DNA of 64,000 nucleotides from Microcosmobacter sp040493455 (GCF_040493455.1 NZ_JANFDA010000006.1:62001-126000); one strand, 5' to 3'; positions 51,956 through 61,476 are shown, counted from the stretch's first letter. Notes: a model not told the origin generated them from the sequence alone. Program-made: numbers and translations.

Positions 51956-52840
51956 ATGAAAACTTTATTTAGCCTAATAATTATAATTTTTGCCGTTAAA
52001 AGCAATTATTCACAATCAAGAGATGCTTCTTTTTCAAAAGATGGCTCAAAAATAGTTTACGTTTCAAAAGTCGAAGACAAAAATCAAATCTTTATAGCGA
52101 ACAGTAACGGGTCTAACCCTCAACAATTAACTCATCTTAAAAACAGCTGCTATTATCCTTTTTTATCTCCTGATTCTTCACAAATTGTATTTATGGAATC
52201 ACTAGATGGCAAAACACTAATTTGCTTAATTGATTCTAATGGTGAGAATTATAAGCGTCTTACAAGTTTAGAAGATGATGCAGCTGATCCTTCTTGGTCA
52301 CCAGATGGTAATGAAATCATTTTCAGTTCTAAAAAAACCGGCAATAATGAACTTTATATTATGTCCTTAGAAGGAAAAAAATGGGTTCAGCTCACAAACA
52401 ATGAATTTTCTGATCAGACACCTTCTATATCACCTGTTGGCGAACATGTTGTTTTTGTGTCTGACAGAGATGGCAATAACGAATTATACTTAATGACATT
52501 GCGCAATAAAAAAATCACCCGATTAACTATAGACCCAAGATCGGATAGGGTTCCTAGATGGTCTTCTGATGGTAAAAAAATAATTTGGTATTCGAGAGAA
52601 CCTTCAAAAGTTGCTGGTTCGGGTAAAAAATCTTGGAATGGTGCTGAAATTTATGAAATAGAAATATCTGGAAAAAACAGGAAACAAATTACGCACAACT
52701 TTTATAGAGACCAAAGCCCTGCTTTATCTCCAAACGGCAAAGCCGTAATGTTCACATCTAAGAGAACTGGCAAAAATGAGATTTATTTAATTGATAAAGA
52801 ATCCTCAGAGGTCATTCAATTAACTGACTCAAAAAATTAG
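51956..52840 (+). CDS. TolB-like PD40 beta-propeller protein
   Basis: 294 residues, signal peptide (NYSQS). At least six PD40 blades: ASFSKDGSKIVYVSKVEDKNQIFIANSNG, PFLSPDSSQIVFMESLDGK, PSWSPDGNEIIFSSKKTGNNELY, PSISPVGEHVVFVSDRDGNNELY, PRWSSDGKKIIWYSRE, PALSPNGKAVMFTSKRTGKNEIY. It is a periplasmic propeller like the protein coded at 46345. Its stop codon is followed after 6 bases by the first copy of the 133-bp repeat. Confidence 0.87.
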   Translation: MKTLFSLIIIIFAVKSNYSQSRDASFSKDGSKIVYVSKVEDKNQIFIANSNGSNPQQLTHLKNSCYYPFLSPDSSQIVFMESLDGKTLICLIDSNGENYKRLTSLEDDAADPSWSPDGNEIIFSSKKTGNNELYIMSLEGKKWVQLTNNEFSDQTPSISPVGEHVVFVSDRDGNNELYLMTLRNKKITRLTIDPRSDRVPRWSSDGKKIIWYSREPSKVAGSGKKSWNGAEIYEIEISGKNRKQITHNFYRDQSPALSPNGKAVMFTSKRTGKNEIYLIDKESSEVIQLTDSKN

Positions 52841-52846
52841 AAATCT

Positions 52847-52979
52847 CTAAAAACAAAAAAGCATCCCAATTTTCACAAGGTGAAAAAAGGAAAGCTTTCC
52901 ATCGGTAAGACCCAAATCATTGGGTTTCTTACTACGTTATTCCGGCTTTCGCCGAAATAAACAACACAACTAAATTTTA
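52847..52979. repeat. 133-bp structured repeat, full copy 1
   Basis: Differs from the copy at 63098-63230 at 4 of 133 positions with no gap. It contains TTTTCAC-AAG-GTGAAAA, the palindrome GGAAAGCTTTCC, a GTAAG...CTTAC helix around CCCAA-ATCA-TTGGG, and CGGC-TTTC-GCCG. The bases just after it (52983-52990, TGCGGTCT) match the tip of the tRNA-Asp fragment that follows the second full copy. Confidence 0.85.
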
Positions 52980-53206
52980 ATCTGCGGTCTATAAAACTTT
53001 CTAAACCGTCTTTATATCTTCAAGCATTCGATTAAACAAATGCTATATGTTTCTGAACTGGCGACAAATGTATAAACACTTATACACATTTACAAGCATT
53101 GTGTTGATTTTGTAATTGAAAACTCCTATTTCTTTGCTGTAGGGTAAAATCCTGATTTTAAGCACTAATCATGTGTTCAAATCCACAAAAACCAACCATT
53201 TTTATA
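52980..53206. other. Intergenic stretch after repeat copy 1
   Basis: Together with the repeat this makes a 366-base gap between genes. It has an imperfect dyad AATGTATAA-ACAC-TTATACACATT near 53067-53090 and no coding signal. Confidence 0.4.
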
Positions 53207-54742
53207 TTATAGACCATTTAGGTATTCGTGAGCAAAGTTATAAATTAACCCATTATTAGAATCTGGCACAACGGTGAATGCTTGTCTTCCATTTGATATA
53301 ATGACCACACCTTTACCACCTTCCATTTTAACATCTGTGCTTCCTGTTACAAATCCACCTGCAGTATGTCCAATCCACCCGTTTAGTGAGCGCCATATTA
53401 GCGCAACTCCTGCTCCATATGCCAGATTTGCGTCTGGATATTGAACATCTAACATTAAATCGACAGTCGATTCTTCTAAAATCCTATTTCCGTTCAGTAT
53501 TCCTCGGTTCAAAATTGCAATCAAAAAATTACTCCATTCACTTGTTGAAGTTCTCAATAATCCAGCAGGATAGTCTGGTTTGTATATGTAATCTGGAAAC
53601 GTATTTCCTGTGGACGTAAAAATATCTGCTAATAACGTATCGTCATAACTCCCTGGGATATCCATTCTGTAGCTTGTATTATTCATTCCTAACGGAGCAA
53701 AAATATTCTCATCAGCATAGTCTCTGAAGTCAACTCCAGAAACCAACTCTACCATATAGGCCAAAAGAGCCATACCAGTGTTGGAACTCAAATGTTGTGT
53801 GTCTGGCGGATAATTCCTCCAGCTATCAGGATCATAATTCGCTCCAGTTGTCAATAAGTAATTAGGCACCCATGTACTAAATGGTAAACTAGCAGCAGAA
53901 TCCCATGAATAAATTGCTGCTAAATCTGGTATTTCGCCAAATGTTGGTAATGACAAAGAAGATCGCTGCGTCATTAACTGACGAACAGTTACTGGCACAT
54001 TAGGAAAATTAGGATTTCTAAACTCATAACCCAAATAAGTTGATACTTCCTCATCGAGATCAATAGCGCCTTGTTCGACTTGCTGCATAACAGCAGTTGC
54101 AATGATTAATTTAGCCATGGAGGACGTTACAAATAAAGTCTCATCTGTTGCTTCAGTTTGATTTGCTAAATCGTGCATTCCAAACCCTTTAGAATAAATC
54201 ACTTCTCCTTCATTTATTAGAGCAATTGACAGAGCATTGATATTCCAAGCATTCATTTCCTGTGCAATGAGCGCCTCTAGATTTGCAATATTGTCTACAA
54301 ATTCTGTTCCTATCAAACCTTTGGATAAACTACTTGTAGCATCACTCTCATTATTTGACTTAGAAAGAATATAAGCTTTATATACACCAGCATTTACTAC
54401 TGCATCTCCATCGATATCATTAAGATTAGCTGGTAGCTGATTTTGAAAATCGCTCCCTGTCGGTGACACCGTCCAATACTCCTGAATTTCAAGTGCTTCT
54501 TCTAATGTAATATCGTTACCATCCTTGACCAACATTACTCTATACTCAGCTATCATTGATTCGTCATCAGCCTTGTCAAAATCTAACTGAAAATCTGAAG
54601 AATCGCCACTATCGGCTACATCCTGCAGTATAATATTAGTAACCTCTCCTACGAATATTTCAATTACTTGTTCTACTCTATCGTCATCACTATTACAACT
54701 GAAAAGCAGACATAAAACCGCAAATACACCTATTTTTTTCAT
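53207..54742 (-). CDS. Beta-lactamase-fold serine hydrolase (lipoprotein), atypical second motif
   Basis: 511 residues. Lipobox LLFSC (Cys16), then a beta-rich N-terminal domain (about 25-150) and the hydrolase domain. The nucleophile motif is Ser208-Met-Ala-Lys211 (TSSMAKLIIATAVM) and the HxG-type motif is in GWIGHTAGGFVTG. The second motif reads Ser319-Ser320-Asn321, so the usual Tyr of Y-x-N is a Ser. The enzyme may be inactive or use another base. It lies between repeat copy 1 and a LytTR two-component system. Confidence 0.85.
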   Translation of the reverse strand: MKKIGVFAVLCLLFSCNSDDDRVEQVIEIFVGEVTNIILQDVADSGDSSDFQLDFDKADDESMIAEYRVMLVKDGNDITLEEALEIQEYWTVSPTGSDFQNQLPANLNDIDGDAVVNAGVYKAYILSKSNNESDATSSLSKGLIGTEFVDNIANLEALIAQEMNAWNINALSIALINEGEVIYSKGFGMHDLANQTEATDETLFVTSSMAKLIIATAVMQQVEQGAIDLDEEVSTYLGYEFRNPNFPNVPVTVRQLMTQRSSLSLPTFGEIPDLAAIYSWDSAASLPFSTWVPNYLLTTGANYDPDSWRNYPPDTQHLSSNTGMALLAYMVELVSGVDFRDYADENIFAPLGMNNTSYRMDIPGSYDDTLLADIFTSTGNTFPDYIYKPDYPAGLLRTSTSEWSNFLIAILNRGILNGNRILEESTVDLMLDVQYPDANLAYGAGVALIWRSLNGWIGHTAGGFVTGSTDVKMEGGKGVVIISNGRQAFTVVPDSNNGLIYNFAHEYLNGL

Positions 54743-54905
54743 AAACTTACTTTTACTTCAAAGCAAGTCAAAGTTTTGAGCAATTGACAGTAATATATTG
54801 TGAACGTGGTTTTTTTTTGTGTGAAAACTTACTACAAGTGAGCAGGAAGTTTTATACCAATCCAGTTTTTTGAATTCAGTTAAGTTCTAACTCCTGAATA
54901 AGTAA

Positions 54906-55610
54906 TCAAGTAATTAACTTTTGAACGTTAGATCTATAGCTTTTTGATGAAAACACGGTCTTTTCGTTTGACATTAAAAATAAATAGTCACCGCTTTTAA
55001 CGTGACGCATTTTCTGTATTTTATCTTTATTAATAATGTAAGATCTATGTACTCTCAAAAAGTTTTCATCTAACTTTTCGGAAATGTTCTTGATAGAAAT
55101 TCTTTTCTTGAACAATCCATCATTCAATACTAAACTCACATAATTATTTTCTGCCTTTATATAGACTATATCCTTAATTTTGAGTCTAAACAATTCATTT
55201 TTCTCTTTTACTATCAAGATCTTTTCTTCGGGCGTGTTTAATAGTTCTATGTTTCTTTCGATACGCTCCATTAAGACTCTAAATCTCTTTCGATCGAATG
55301 GTTTCAACAAATAATCTAAGGCTTCATTCTCAAAAGCCTTTAAAGCAAAATTGTCAAAAGCAGTGATAAAGACAAGAAACTTAAAATCGCTTTTTTTTAC
55401 TCTTTGCAAAACTTCGAAACCATTTAGTTTAGGCATCTTAATATCCAGAAATATAATATCTGGTTTATATGTTTTTATATAGTTTACAGCTTCAACCCCA
55501 TTAGAAGCTTCCTTCACCACCTCAAACTTATTGTAGTTAGACAACAGAGAAACTATACGCTCTCGAGTTAGTCTTTCATCATCAACAACGATTATCTTAT
55601 ACCTGTTCAT
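54906..55610 (-). CDS. LytTR-family response regulator
   Basis: 234 residues: receiver domain (Asp10-Asp11, phospho-acceptor Asp56 in IIFLDIKMPKLNGFEVLQ, Lys in DYLLKPFDRKRF) and LytTR DNA-binding domain (about 135-234: KEKNELFRLKIKDIVYIKAENNYVSLVL, RVHRSYIINKDKI). It overlaps the kinase gene by 4 bases, so it is the partner of the LytS-type kinase. Targets unknown. Confidence 0.93.
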   Translation of the reverse strand: MNRYKIIVVDDERLTRERIVSLLSNYNKFEVVKEASNGVEAVNYIKTYKPDIIFLDIKMPKLNGFEVLQRVKKSDFKFLVFITAFDNFALKAFENEALDYLLKPFDRKRFRVLMERIERNIELLNTPEEKILIVKEKNELFRLKIKDIVYIKAENNYVSLVLNDGLFKKRISIKNISEKLDENFLRVHRSYIINKDKIQKMRHVKSGDYLFLMSNEKTVFSSKSYRSNVQKLIT

Positions 55611-56749
55611 TTCTTTTTCAAAAGTTTGATTTCTACCATTGCTCCACGATCCAAGTTCACAATATTTAAGTTGAATTGATCTCTATAAAGGTATTGAAGT
55701 CTGTTTTTTAAATTTTTTAGGCCAGTCGAATTTTCCTTTGTCATATAATCAACCTCAAATCCCTCTCCATTATCTATGACTTCTAGTAATAACCAATTGC
55801 CATTATCCTTAACATTGATGACTATTTCAATATTCTCACCACTTATTTCATAGCCATGTTTAATAGAATTTTCAACTAATGGTTGCAGAATAAAAGGAGG
55901 TACTTTAAACTGCTTTAAGTAGTTATCACAGCTAATTCTGTACAACACTTTATTATCAAACCTGAACTTTTGAAATTCCAGATATTTCTCTGTTAAGTCC
56001 AACTCTTCTTCTATGCTGATAAAATCAACATTCAATTGGTTTATTGAATGCCTCAATATATCACTCAAGTCAGCTATAGCTTTATCAGCATAATCTGGAT
56101 CGATATGTAAAAGATTAGAGATTGTCTGCATACTATTAAACAAAAAATGAGGTCGCAATTGAGACTTTAGAATACGTACTTTAGATTCTGTGAGTTCGTT
56201 GGTCAATACAACTTTCTCATTCTCTATTTTCTTTAAGTTTTTGACATAGTAGTAAATCAAAATAATCCCCAACATCGACGTGTAGGTTAGAAAATTTAAG
56301 TCGATGATATTAAGATAATGCTCTAATGATAAAAACCCCTTAATAGATTCTATTGATCTATTGAATAACAAATGAACAATTGCCACAAAAAATAATATCA
56401 CCCAACCAAGTGAAAAAGCATAAACAAAGTGCAATGCGATAATATTTCGCCACCTTACTCTATTATTAATCATTGATTTGGTTTGTCCTGCAATAAAAAG
56501 CATTACACCTATCACAGCCAGATAATCCAATAAAATTTCGTTTACAAAAAGTGTCAACAGACCTATGTTACTGAGGTCTGGAGTCAATGGAGTCTGCTCA
56601 ACTAAATTATACTTCCACAGTAAGATTTTAGTATAAAAAAGAATTTCTACAATTAAGTAATACCCAAGTAATATGATAACTAATTGCTTATCTACTTTTT
56701 GGTAAGAAAAAAAATACCTCCAAAACTTGCCTATTTTAATAGTCATCAT
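55607..56749 (-). CDS. LytS-type sensor histidine kinase
   Basis: 380 residues. Four to five membrane helices in residues 20-170, then His_kinase domain with LRPHFLFNSMQTISNLL (phospho-acceptor His201), and HATPase with PPFILQPLVENSIKHG and DNGEGF / GLKNLKNRLQYLY. The class pairs with LytTR regulators; the regulator gene follows with a 4-base overlap. The signal is unknown. Confidence 0.92.
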   Translation of the reverse strand: MMTIKIGKFWRYFFSYQKVDKQLVIILLGYYLIVEILFYTKILLWKYNLVEQTPLTPDLSNIGLLTLFVNEILLDYLAVIGVMLFIAGQTKSMINNRVRWRNIIALHFVYAFSLGWVILFFVAIVHLLFNRSIESIKGFLSLEHYLNIIDLNFLTYTSMLGIILIYYYVKNLKKIENEKVVLTNELTESKVRILKSQLRPHFLFNSMQTISNLLHIDPDYADKAIADLSDILRHSINQLNVDFISIEEELDLTEKYLEFQKFRFDNKVLYRISCDNYLKQFKVPPFILQPLVENSIKHGYEISGENIEIVINVKDNGNWLLLEVIDNGEGFEVDYMTKENSTGLKNLKNRLQYLYRDQFNLNIVNLDRGAMVEIKLLKKK

Positions 56750-57053
56750 TAGAATATAGGTCTTCTTTATCTACTAAATATATAACAATTTTCTACAAGG
56801 CTTAAGACCCCAATCTACAAGGAAATCCAATATTAACAAGAGCATAACACCTCTATTTACCTTATATTTAATTAATTTCAAATTAACAGCAACACTAGTA
56901 CCAATATTTGAATTTAGGTATAGAAAGGGCTTTTCTAGGTGCGAAAATTTATAGAAAGATTGAAACACTCACCATCATAAAGGAAGCGTCTACTACAAAA
57001 AAGTCAATATGAAGCTATATATAAGCTAATTTAATCAATCAAAAAAAAGAAAA
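56750..57053. other. Divergent intergenic region, about 300 bases
   Basis: Lies between the LytS-type kinase gene and the LolA-like gene and should hold both promoters. A minus-strand frame of 64 codons at 56774-56968 has no family text, signal or start context and is not called. No clear operator or repeat was found. Confidence 0.4.
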
Positions 57054-57785
57054 ATGATGAAGACAAAAAAAACTGTAGCAAATAGAAACATTCTACTCTT
57101 ACTGTTTTTGTTTGCAGTGACTAATCTTATTTTCTGTCAAAGCAACAATGACTTATTTAACAATATGCTGAATCGAATGGGAGGTGTAGAATTATGGAAG
57201 GAAACTAAGTCTCTACATATTGTCGAACAAATGAGAGCAAAGGCTTTACCAGAAATCATTAGACAAGAAATCTGGAGAGATTTGACCAAACCTGCAACTC
57301 GATTCCATCTAAAAAGTGAGTCCATGGATAGAACTAGAGCATTTGATGAAGTTCAAGGTTGGGGCATATTAGAAAATGGTAAATCTTACTCATTCAACGC
57401 TGATAGAATTAAAAACGAAAAAATGGTCTGGAAAAGGAACTTCATTACCATATGCCATCACATTGCTAATGGTAGCAAAAACTACACAATTAAAGAAAAA
57501 GAAGGTTATATATTGGAAGTTTATAATACAACTGGAGAAGAATTATTATGCACAATTGAATTGGATGGTACATTTGCTCCAATTAAATGGGAATCAGACA
57601 TTGGAGGTGAAGTAGAAACCTACATATATGGACCTCTTAAGCAATTTGGCAAGTACAATCTACCTTCTTGGTGGACATCTTCTGATGGACATTGGCAGTA
57701 TCATTATTTAAGCTTTTCTGGTTCAAATAAATCTCCAAACATTTCTTTTTTACCACCTGAAGATTTCAAAGTAGATAAAGATTAA
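57054..57785 (+). CDS. LolA-like exported protein
   Basis: 243 residues (a second ATG follows at 57057) with a signal peptide (LIFCQ end). Mature start NNDLFNNMLNRMGGVELWKETKSLHIVEQMRAKALPE is the pattern of Bacteroidota LolA/DUF-type envelope proteins, followed by beta strands and a C-terminal WTSSDGHWQYHYLSFSG. It is coded 2 bases before a short gene whose N-terminus is similar (GGKEVWKKA), so the two are related by duplication. Function unknown. Confidence 0.75.
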   Translation: MMKTKKTVANRNILLLLFLFAVTNLIFCQSNNDLFNNMLNRMGGVELWKETKSLHIVEQMRAKALPEIIRQEIWRDLTKPATRFHLKSESMDRTRAFDEVQGWGILENGKSYSFNADRIKNEKMVWKRNFITICHHIANGSKNYTIKEKEGYILEVYNTTGEELLCTIELDGTFAPIKWESDIGGEVETYIYGPLKQFGKYNLPSWWTSSDGHWQYHYLSFSGSNKSPNISFLPPEDFKVDKD

Positions 57786-57787
57786 AT

Positions 57788-58027
57788 ATGAAGAACCTAA
57801 TAACTGTTCTATATATAGCTACATATCTTCTATTTTGTAGCACTTCGTTTTCTCAAGAAGTTGAACCTTCAGCAGATGTCAATCAAATTATTGATAGTTT
57901 AATCTCAAAGGTTGGAGGAAAAGAAGTCTGGAAAAAGGCTTACGAACCTAGTGATAAGTGGCATGTCACCATGGTCGATTATATATTGTTAGACGATCTC
58001 CCTACTGTAAAATTCAAATCTTACTAA
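57788..58027 (+). pseudogene. Probable truncated LolA-like gene
   Basis: 79 residues with a signal peptide (SFSQE) and then IIDSLISKVGGKEVWKKA, matching the start of the mature LolA-like protein coded just upstream. The frame then runs through DKWHVTMVDYILLDDLPTVKFKSY and stops, about 160 residues short of its paralogue. It looks like the 5' end of a duplicated gene whose body was lost or replaced. A short functional peptide cannot be ruled out. Confidence 0.5.
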
Positions 58028-58065
58028 GTGAAGATTGTAATTATGAATTTCAAACTTTTAAATAT

Positions 58066-58611
58066 ATGACTAGATTATTTTTATTATCACTATTAATATC
58101 AGTGGTTATACCTTGCGCCTCTTTCTCACAATCGTCAGAACCAAATGACAGTCTTATATACAAGAAAGATGTCGAAAGCATTCAAAGCATAATGGACAGC
58201 TATTACGATTGTATATCTGGTCCTATTGGTCAAAAACGAGATTTTGATAGACTTAAAAACTTATTTCACCCTGAAGCAAGACTAATATATTCTTATTGGA
58301 ACGAGTCATCCACTGTTTCTGAAGTAATGGTATTTAACACCATTGAAGAGTTTATTTCTAAGTTAGATTATCTTGATAAAAAAGGATTCTATGAATACGA
58401 AATTCAAAATAGCATAGAACAATTTAGTTCTATTTCTCACGTATTTAGCACTTATACATACCGAGTAGAAGACAATAGTATCCCTCAGAATAAAGGCATC
58501 ACTAGTTATCAATTGTTATTTGATGGAGATAGATATTGGATTATCTCAATGTTTTGGGCAGCCGAGAACAAGAAGTACAAGATCCCTAAAAAGTATCTTG
58601 AAAGAGAATGA
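58066..58611 (+). CDS. NTF2-like exported protein
   Basis: 181 residues from ATG 58066 (MTRLFLLSLLISVVIPCASFSQ signal peptide); an earlier in-frame start at 57958 lies inside the truncated gene and adds no export signal. The mature part shows the NTF2/SnoaL pattern: YKKDVESIQSIMDSYYDCISGP, FDRLKNLFHPEARLIYSYWN, ITSYQLLFDGDRYWIISMFWAAEN. Possibly binds a small ligand or acts on one in the periplasm. No catalytic pair can be named. Confidence 0.75.
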   Translation: MTRLFLLSLLISVVIPCASFSQSSEPNDSLIYKKDVESIQSIMDSYYDCISGPIGQKRDFDRLKNLFHPEARLIYSYWNESSTVSEVMVFNTIEEFISKLDYLDKKGFYEYEIQNSIEQFSSISHVFSTYTYRVEDNSIPQNKGITSYQLLFDGDRYWIISMFWAAENKKYKIPKKYLERE

Positions 58612-58725
58612 TTCTTATTAGGTAGATTCAAACTGAGTCAAGAAGTCATTTTCGCACCTAGAAAAGTCCATTTTACAACCTCAACTAGTGATTCTATAGA
58701 AAAAAAGACTGATCTTCTAACTCTT

Positions 58726-59865
58726 ATGAGATCTAAGTTTTTCTTACTAATAGCAATCTGCTTTTTCTGCTTTCAGCCACATGTTATTGCTCAAAATGAA
58801 AATGATTCTGGAGTTCTAATTCAAAAGGCAATAGAAAAACTCACTAGTGTAAAAAGTGCCAAATTTGACTTTACTTATGAAGTCTCTATTGATGATCAAA
58901 TAAAGGAATATAAAGGTCTCGCCAAAGTAACACCAAACCCCCAGACTACATTTGGATTTGACTTAGCTATAGTAAAACTTAAAGAAGCCAATAAAGCGCA
59001 TTTTAATAAAATTGCGAAAATAGATGATGACATATATTTTCACGATTCCAATTCCGGTGAAACGCTTTACAGTCCAGTATATCGATTAGGCGCACCATTG
59101 TTCAGCACCAAAGTAAAGCATGCCTTATTGCTATACCAATATCTTCCCGTCTTATCCCAATATGAAAACGTAAAACCAATAATTGGCAGAACTGATAAAA
59201 TAAATGGTGAAGATTGTTTACAGGTTACTTTTAACCTACCACAGTATCAATTTGACGCTAGTTTTTGGATAGGAACTGAAAGCTATTTAGTCAAGAAAAT
59301 CGTAGACAGAGAGAACAACCTAACCTATGTGCCAACGAATTTTTCTTCCGAACAAAAAGAAAACATAAATAAGTCTATTGCATTTTTCGAGAACTCTAGT
59401 CTTACCGAGTATAATGTTGGCGGACCTACTGTTAATGACATTGCTCCAAATTGGAATCTTGAGAATTTGAGAACTAATGAAACGGTTTCTCTAGATCAAT
59501 TCAAAGGTAAAGTTGTTGTGTTAGATTTTTGGGCAACTTGGTGTGCACCTTGCCTAAGATCAATGCCAGAAATGAATAAACTATCGAACGAATTTAATAA
59601 TGACCTGGTTAGCTTCATTGGTATTACTTACAACGAAAAAGGAGATGCACTAGAACATATAAATAACAAAGGATATGACTATATCTTTCTTTCAGGGAAT
59701 AAATCCATTGGAAAAAATTACGGATTAGACACTATAGGAATACCTACGGTTTATGTAATCGATCAAAATGGCAAAGTCGTTGAATTCGAATCTGGATATC
59801 AAGGAACAAAGGGTATTAATCGACTCAGAAAAACAATCCAGATGTTATTAAAAAGTGAAGATTAG
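58726..59865 (+). CDS. TlpA-like thiol-disulphide protein fused to LolA/DUF2092-like domain
   Basis: 379 residues with a signal peptide (HVIAQ end). Residues about 25-225 are a LolA/DUF2092-like domain (LTSVKSAKFDFTYEVSIDDQ, QTTFGFDLAIVK). Residues about 236-375 are a thioredoxin/TlpA domain with WCAPC (Cys273, Cys276) in VVVLDFWATWCAPCLRSMPEM, and the cis-Pro loop TIGIPTVYVID. It should reduce disulphides in the periplasm, possibly on a partner held by the LolA-like domain. It follows the NTF2-like gene after 114 bases. Confidence 0.87.
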   Translation: MRSKFFLLIAICFFCFQPHVIAQNENDSGVLIQKAIEKLTSVKSAKFDFTYEVSIDDQIKEYKGLAKVTPNPQTTFGFDLAIVKLKEANKAHFNKIAKIDDDIYFHDSNSGETLYSPVYRLGAPLFSTKVKHALLLYQYLPVLSQYENVKPIIGRTDKINGEDCLQVTFNLPQYQFDASFWIGTESYLVKKIVDRENNLTYVPTNFSSEQKENINKSIAFFENSSLTEYNVGGPTVNDIAPNWNLENLRTNETVSLDQFKGKVVVLDFWATWCAPCLRSMPEMNKLSNEFNNDLVSFIGITYNEKGDALEHINNKGYDYIFLSGNKSIGKNYGLDTIGIPTVYVIDQNGKVVEFESGYQGTKGINRLRKTIQMLLKSED

Positions 59866-59971
59866 CTTGAAAACCTTCTTATAAGATTGGATAGCTATGA
59901 GTGAAGCTACTTACTGATTCTAGAAATAGATGATATTAAAATAGGTTTTTACTGGAAAAACTAAAACAGTT

Positions 59972-60493
59972 ATGAAAAACTCAATAATCATATTGATTCT
60001 GGCACTTACAATCAATAATTTGGTAACCGCTCAAAAGAAGATTTCGGATAATGTTTTACAACTTAATGAAAACTCAACAAGTCCAGCATCAACTTTGAAC
60101 GATATAAAATGGATTGTCGGACATTGGGAAGGAGAAGCTCTTGACGGCAAATGCGAAGAAACCTGGTTACCTGCCCATAACGGTCGCATGATTGGAACTT
60201 TCAGAATGACAGAAACCAAAAAATTCAAATTCTTTGCTTTTTCGACGATTATGGAACAGGGCAACAGTTTAGAGATGAGAGTGAAACATTTTAACTACAA
60301 TTTTGAGGGCTGGGAAGAAAAAGATCGATACATAGCCTTTCCGTTGGTCAAAGTAGAGAAGAACAAAATATACTTTGATGGTGTAACGATGGAAAAAATA
60401 GGCGATGATAGACTAAATGTCTATATGTCTATTAAATATAGAAACGGAACTGTAAGAGAAGAAAAATACAGTTATCAACGCACCAAAATCTAA
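59972..60493 (+). CDS. DUF6265-like exported protein
   Basis: 173 residues with a signal peptide (NLVTAQ). Text IKWIVGHWEGEALDGKCEETWLPAHNGRMIGTFRMTE and EGWEEKDRYIAFPLVKVEKNKIYFDG fits the DUF6265 lipocalin-like family: a short beta-barrel of unknown ligand. It is coded 106 bases after the TlpA-like gene on the same strand. Confidence 0.8.
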   Translation: MKNSIIILILALTINNLVTAQKKISDNVLQLNENSTSPASTLNDIKWIVGHWEGEALDGKCEETWLPAHNGRMIGTFRMTETKKFKFFAFSTIMEQGNSLEMRVKHFNYNFEGWEEKDRYIAFPLVKVEKNKIYFDGVTMEKIGDDRLNVYMSIKYRNGTVREEKYSYQRTKI

Positions 60494-60677
60494 ACTAACT
60501 ATACTTAATCATCTAAACGAACAGCTCAAAAAATCCTTCCTAATCTTTAATGTATCTAATTGGACATATTCCTTTTAGAGCTGATGACTTACCAAAAATA
60601 TTCTAAATCAGTTCTTACCATTTCAGTAAGAATTATGTAAATTTGGTACTAGTGGACTGACTCTCCAAAAAAAAGCA

Positions 60678-61439
60678 ATGAAAAATTTATTCATTTTACT
60701 TTCATTGTCCGTACTTTTTATTAGTTGTGATTCGGACGATGACGCAACAACCGTAACTCCCCTCAAACTACAGAACAAACAAGTAAGATATCATAATGGC
60801 GTCTTTTATGAAATCGATGCAATTTATAACACCGATTTTAAACTAGACTCGTTGATTATCAATAAATTTCAAGCCGGCCCATTTTATAACTTAACTACCG
60901 CTCAATACACGGATGGTATTATTACTTCGATCCGTGAGCAATGGGATTACGAAAGTACTTCGGTTACAGATGTTGATATAACATATGATGTTACATTTGA
61001 TGATGGGCTTGTAATCTTAACATCAGACACCAATATCATTGAGATCAGTCATACTAATGGTTTTATTGATTCCATCGTACAGCAAAATGTTGACTTCCCA
61101 GAGTTTGGCGAAATTACAACTCTTACTAGAGACTCAGAGAACAACCTATTGACCTATGAGTTCTCGAATGGAAATGTGATTAATTATTTTTCTGATTTTG
61201 ATTCTGGTAAACAAGTAAGTCCAGGAGGAACCATTATTGATGTTACTCAAAATCATCTCATAACATTTTTGGATCTAAAAGTTACGGCCAATAATCCAAG
61301 AACAAAAGCTCAAAGTATCCTCGGAGCTGAGCCCATTCTCCGTACTTTCAGTTATGAATACGACAGTGATGGCTATGTAACAAAAACAATTGATCCTGGA
61401 GGTGTGTTTTATCTAGACATATTTTATATAGAACCATAA
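60678..61439 (+). CDS. Lipoprotein, beta-rich, unknown function
   Basis: 253 residues. Lipobox VLFISC (Cys17) followed by DSDDDAT, an acidic sequence that in Bacteroidota is linked to surface export of lipoproteins. The mature part has repeated strands of the type FYEIDAIYNTDFKLDSLII and FSYEYDSDGYVTKTIDPGG, like RHS/YD-repeat-type or DUF4595-type proteins. It ends 1 base before a degenerate copy of the repeat. Confidence 0.75.
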   Translation: MKNLFILLSLSVLFISCDSDDDATTVTPLKLQNKQVRYHNGVFYEIDAIYNTDFKLDSLIINKFQAGPFYNLTTAQYTDGIITSIREQWDYESTSVTDVDITYDVTFDDGLVILTSDTNIIEISHTNGFIDSIVQQNVDFPEFGEITTLTRDSENNLLTYEFSNGNVINYFSDFDSGKQVSPGGTIIDVTQNHLITFLDLKVTANNPRTKAQSILGAEPILRTFSYEYDSDGYVTKTIDPGGVFYLDIFYIEP

Positions 61440-61440
61440 A

Positions 61441-61476
61441 ACAAAAAAGTATCCTAATTTTCATAAGGTGAAAAAT
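61441..61476. repeat. Degenerate, truncated copy of the structured repeat
   Basis: ACAAAAAAGTATCC then TTTTCATAAGGTGAAAA: matches the first part of copy 1 with three C-to-T changes. The AAG loop is the same as in copy 1, and one change turns a C-G pair into a T-G wobble, so the hairpin can still form. The rest of the 133-bp unit is missing. Confidence 0.6.

Noticed and set aside
56774..56968. A 64-codon minus-strand frame in the divergent spacer upstream of the LytS-type kinase.
   Set aside because: No signal peptide, family text or spacing that fits a gene; its position overlaps the region needed for promoters.
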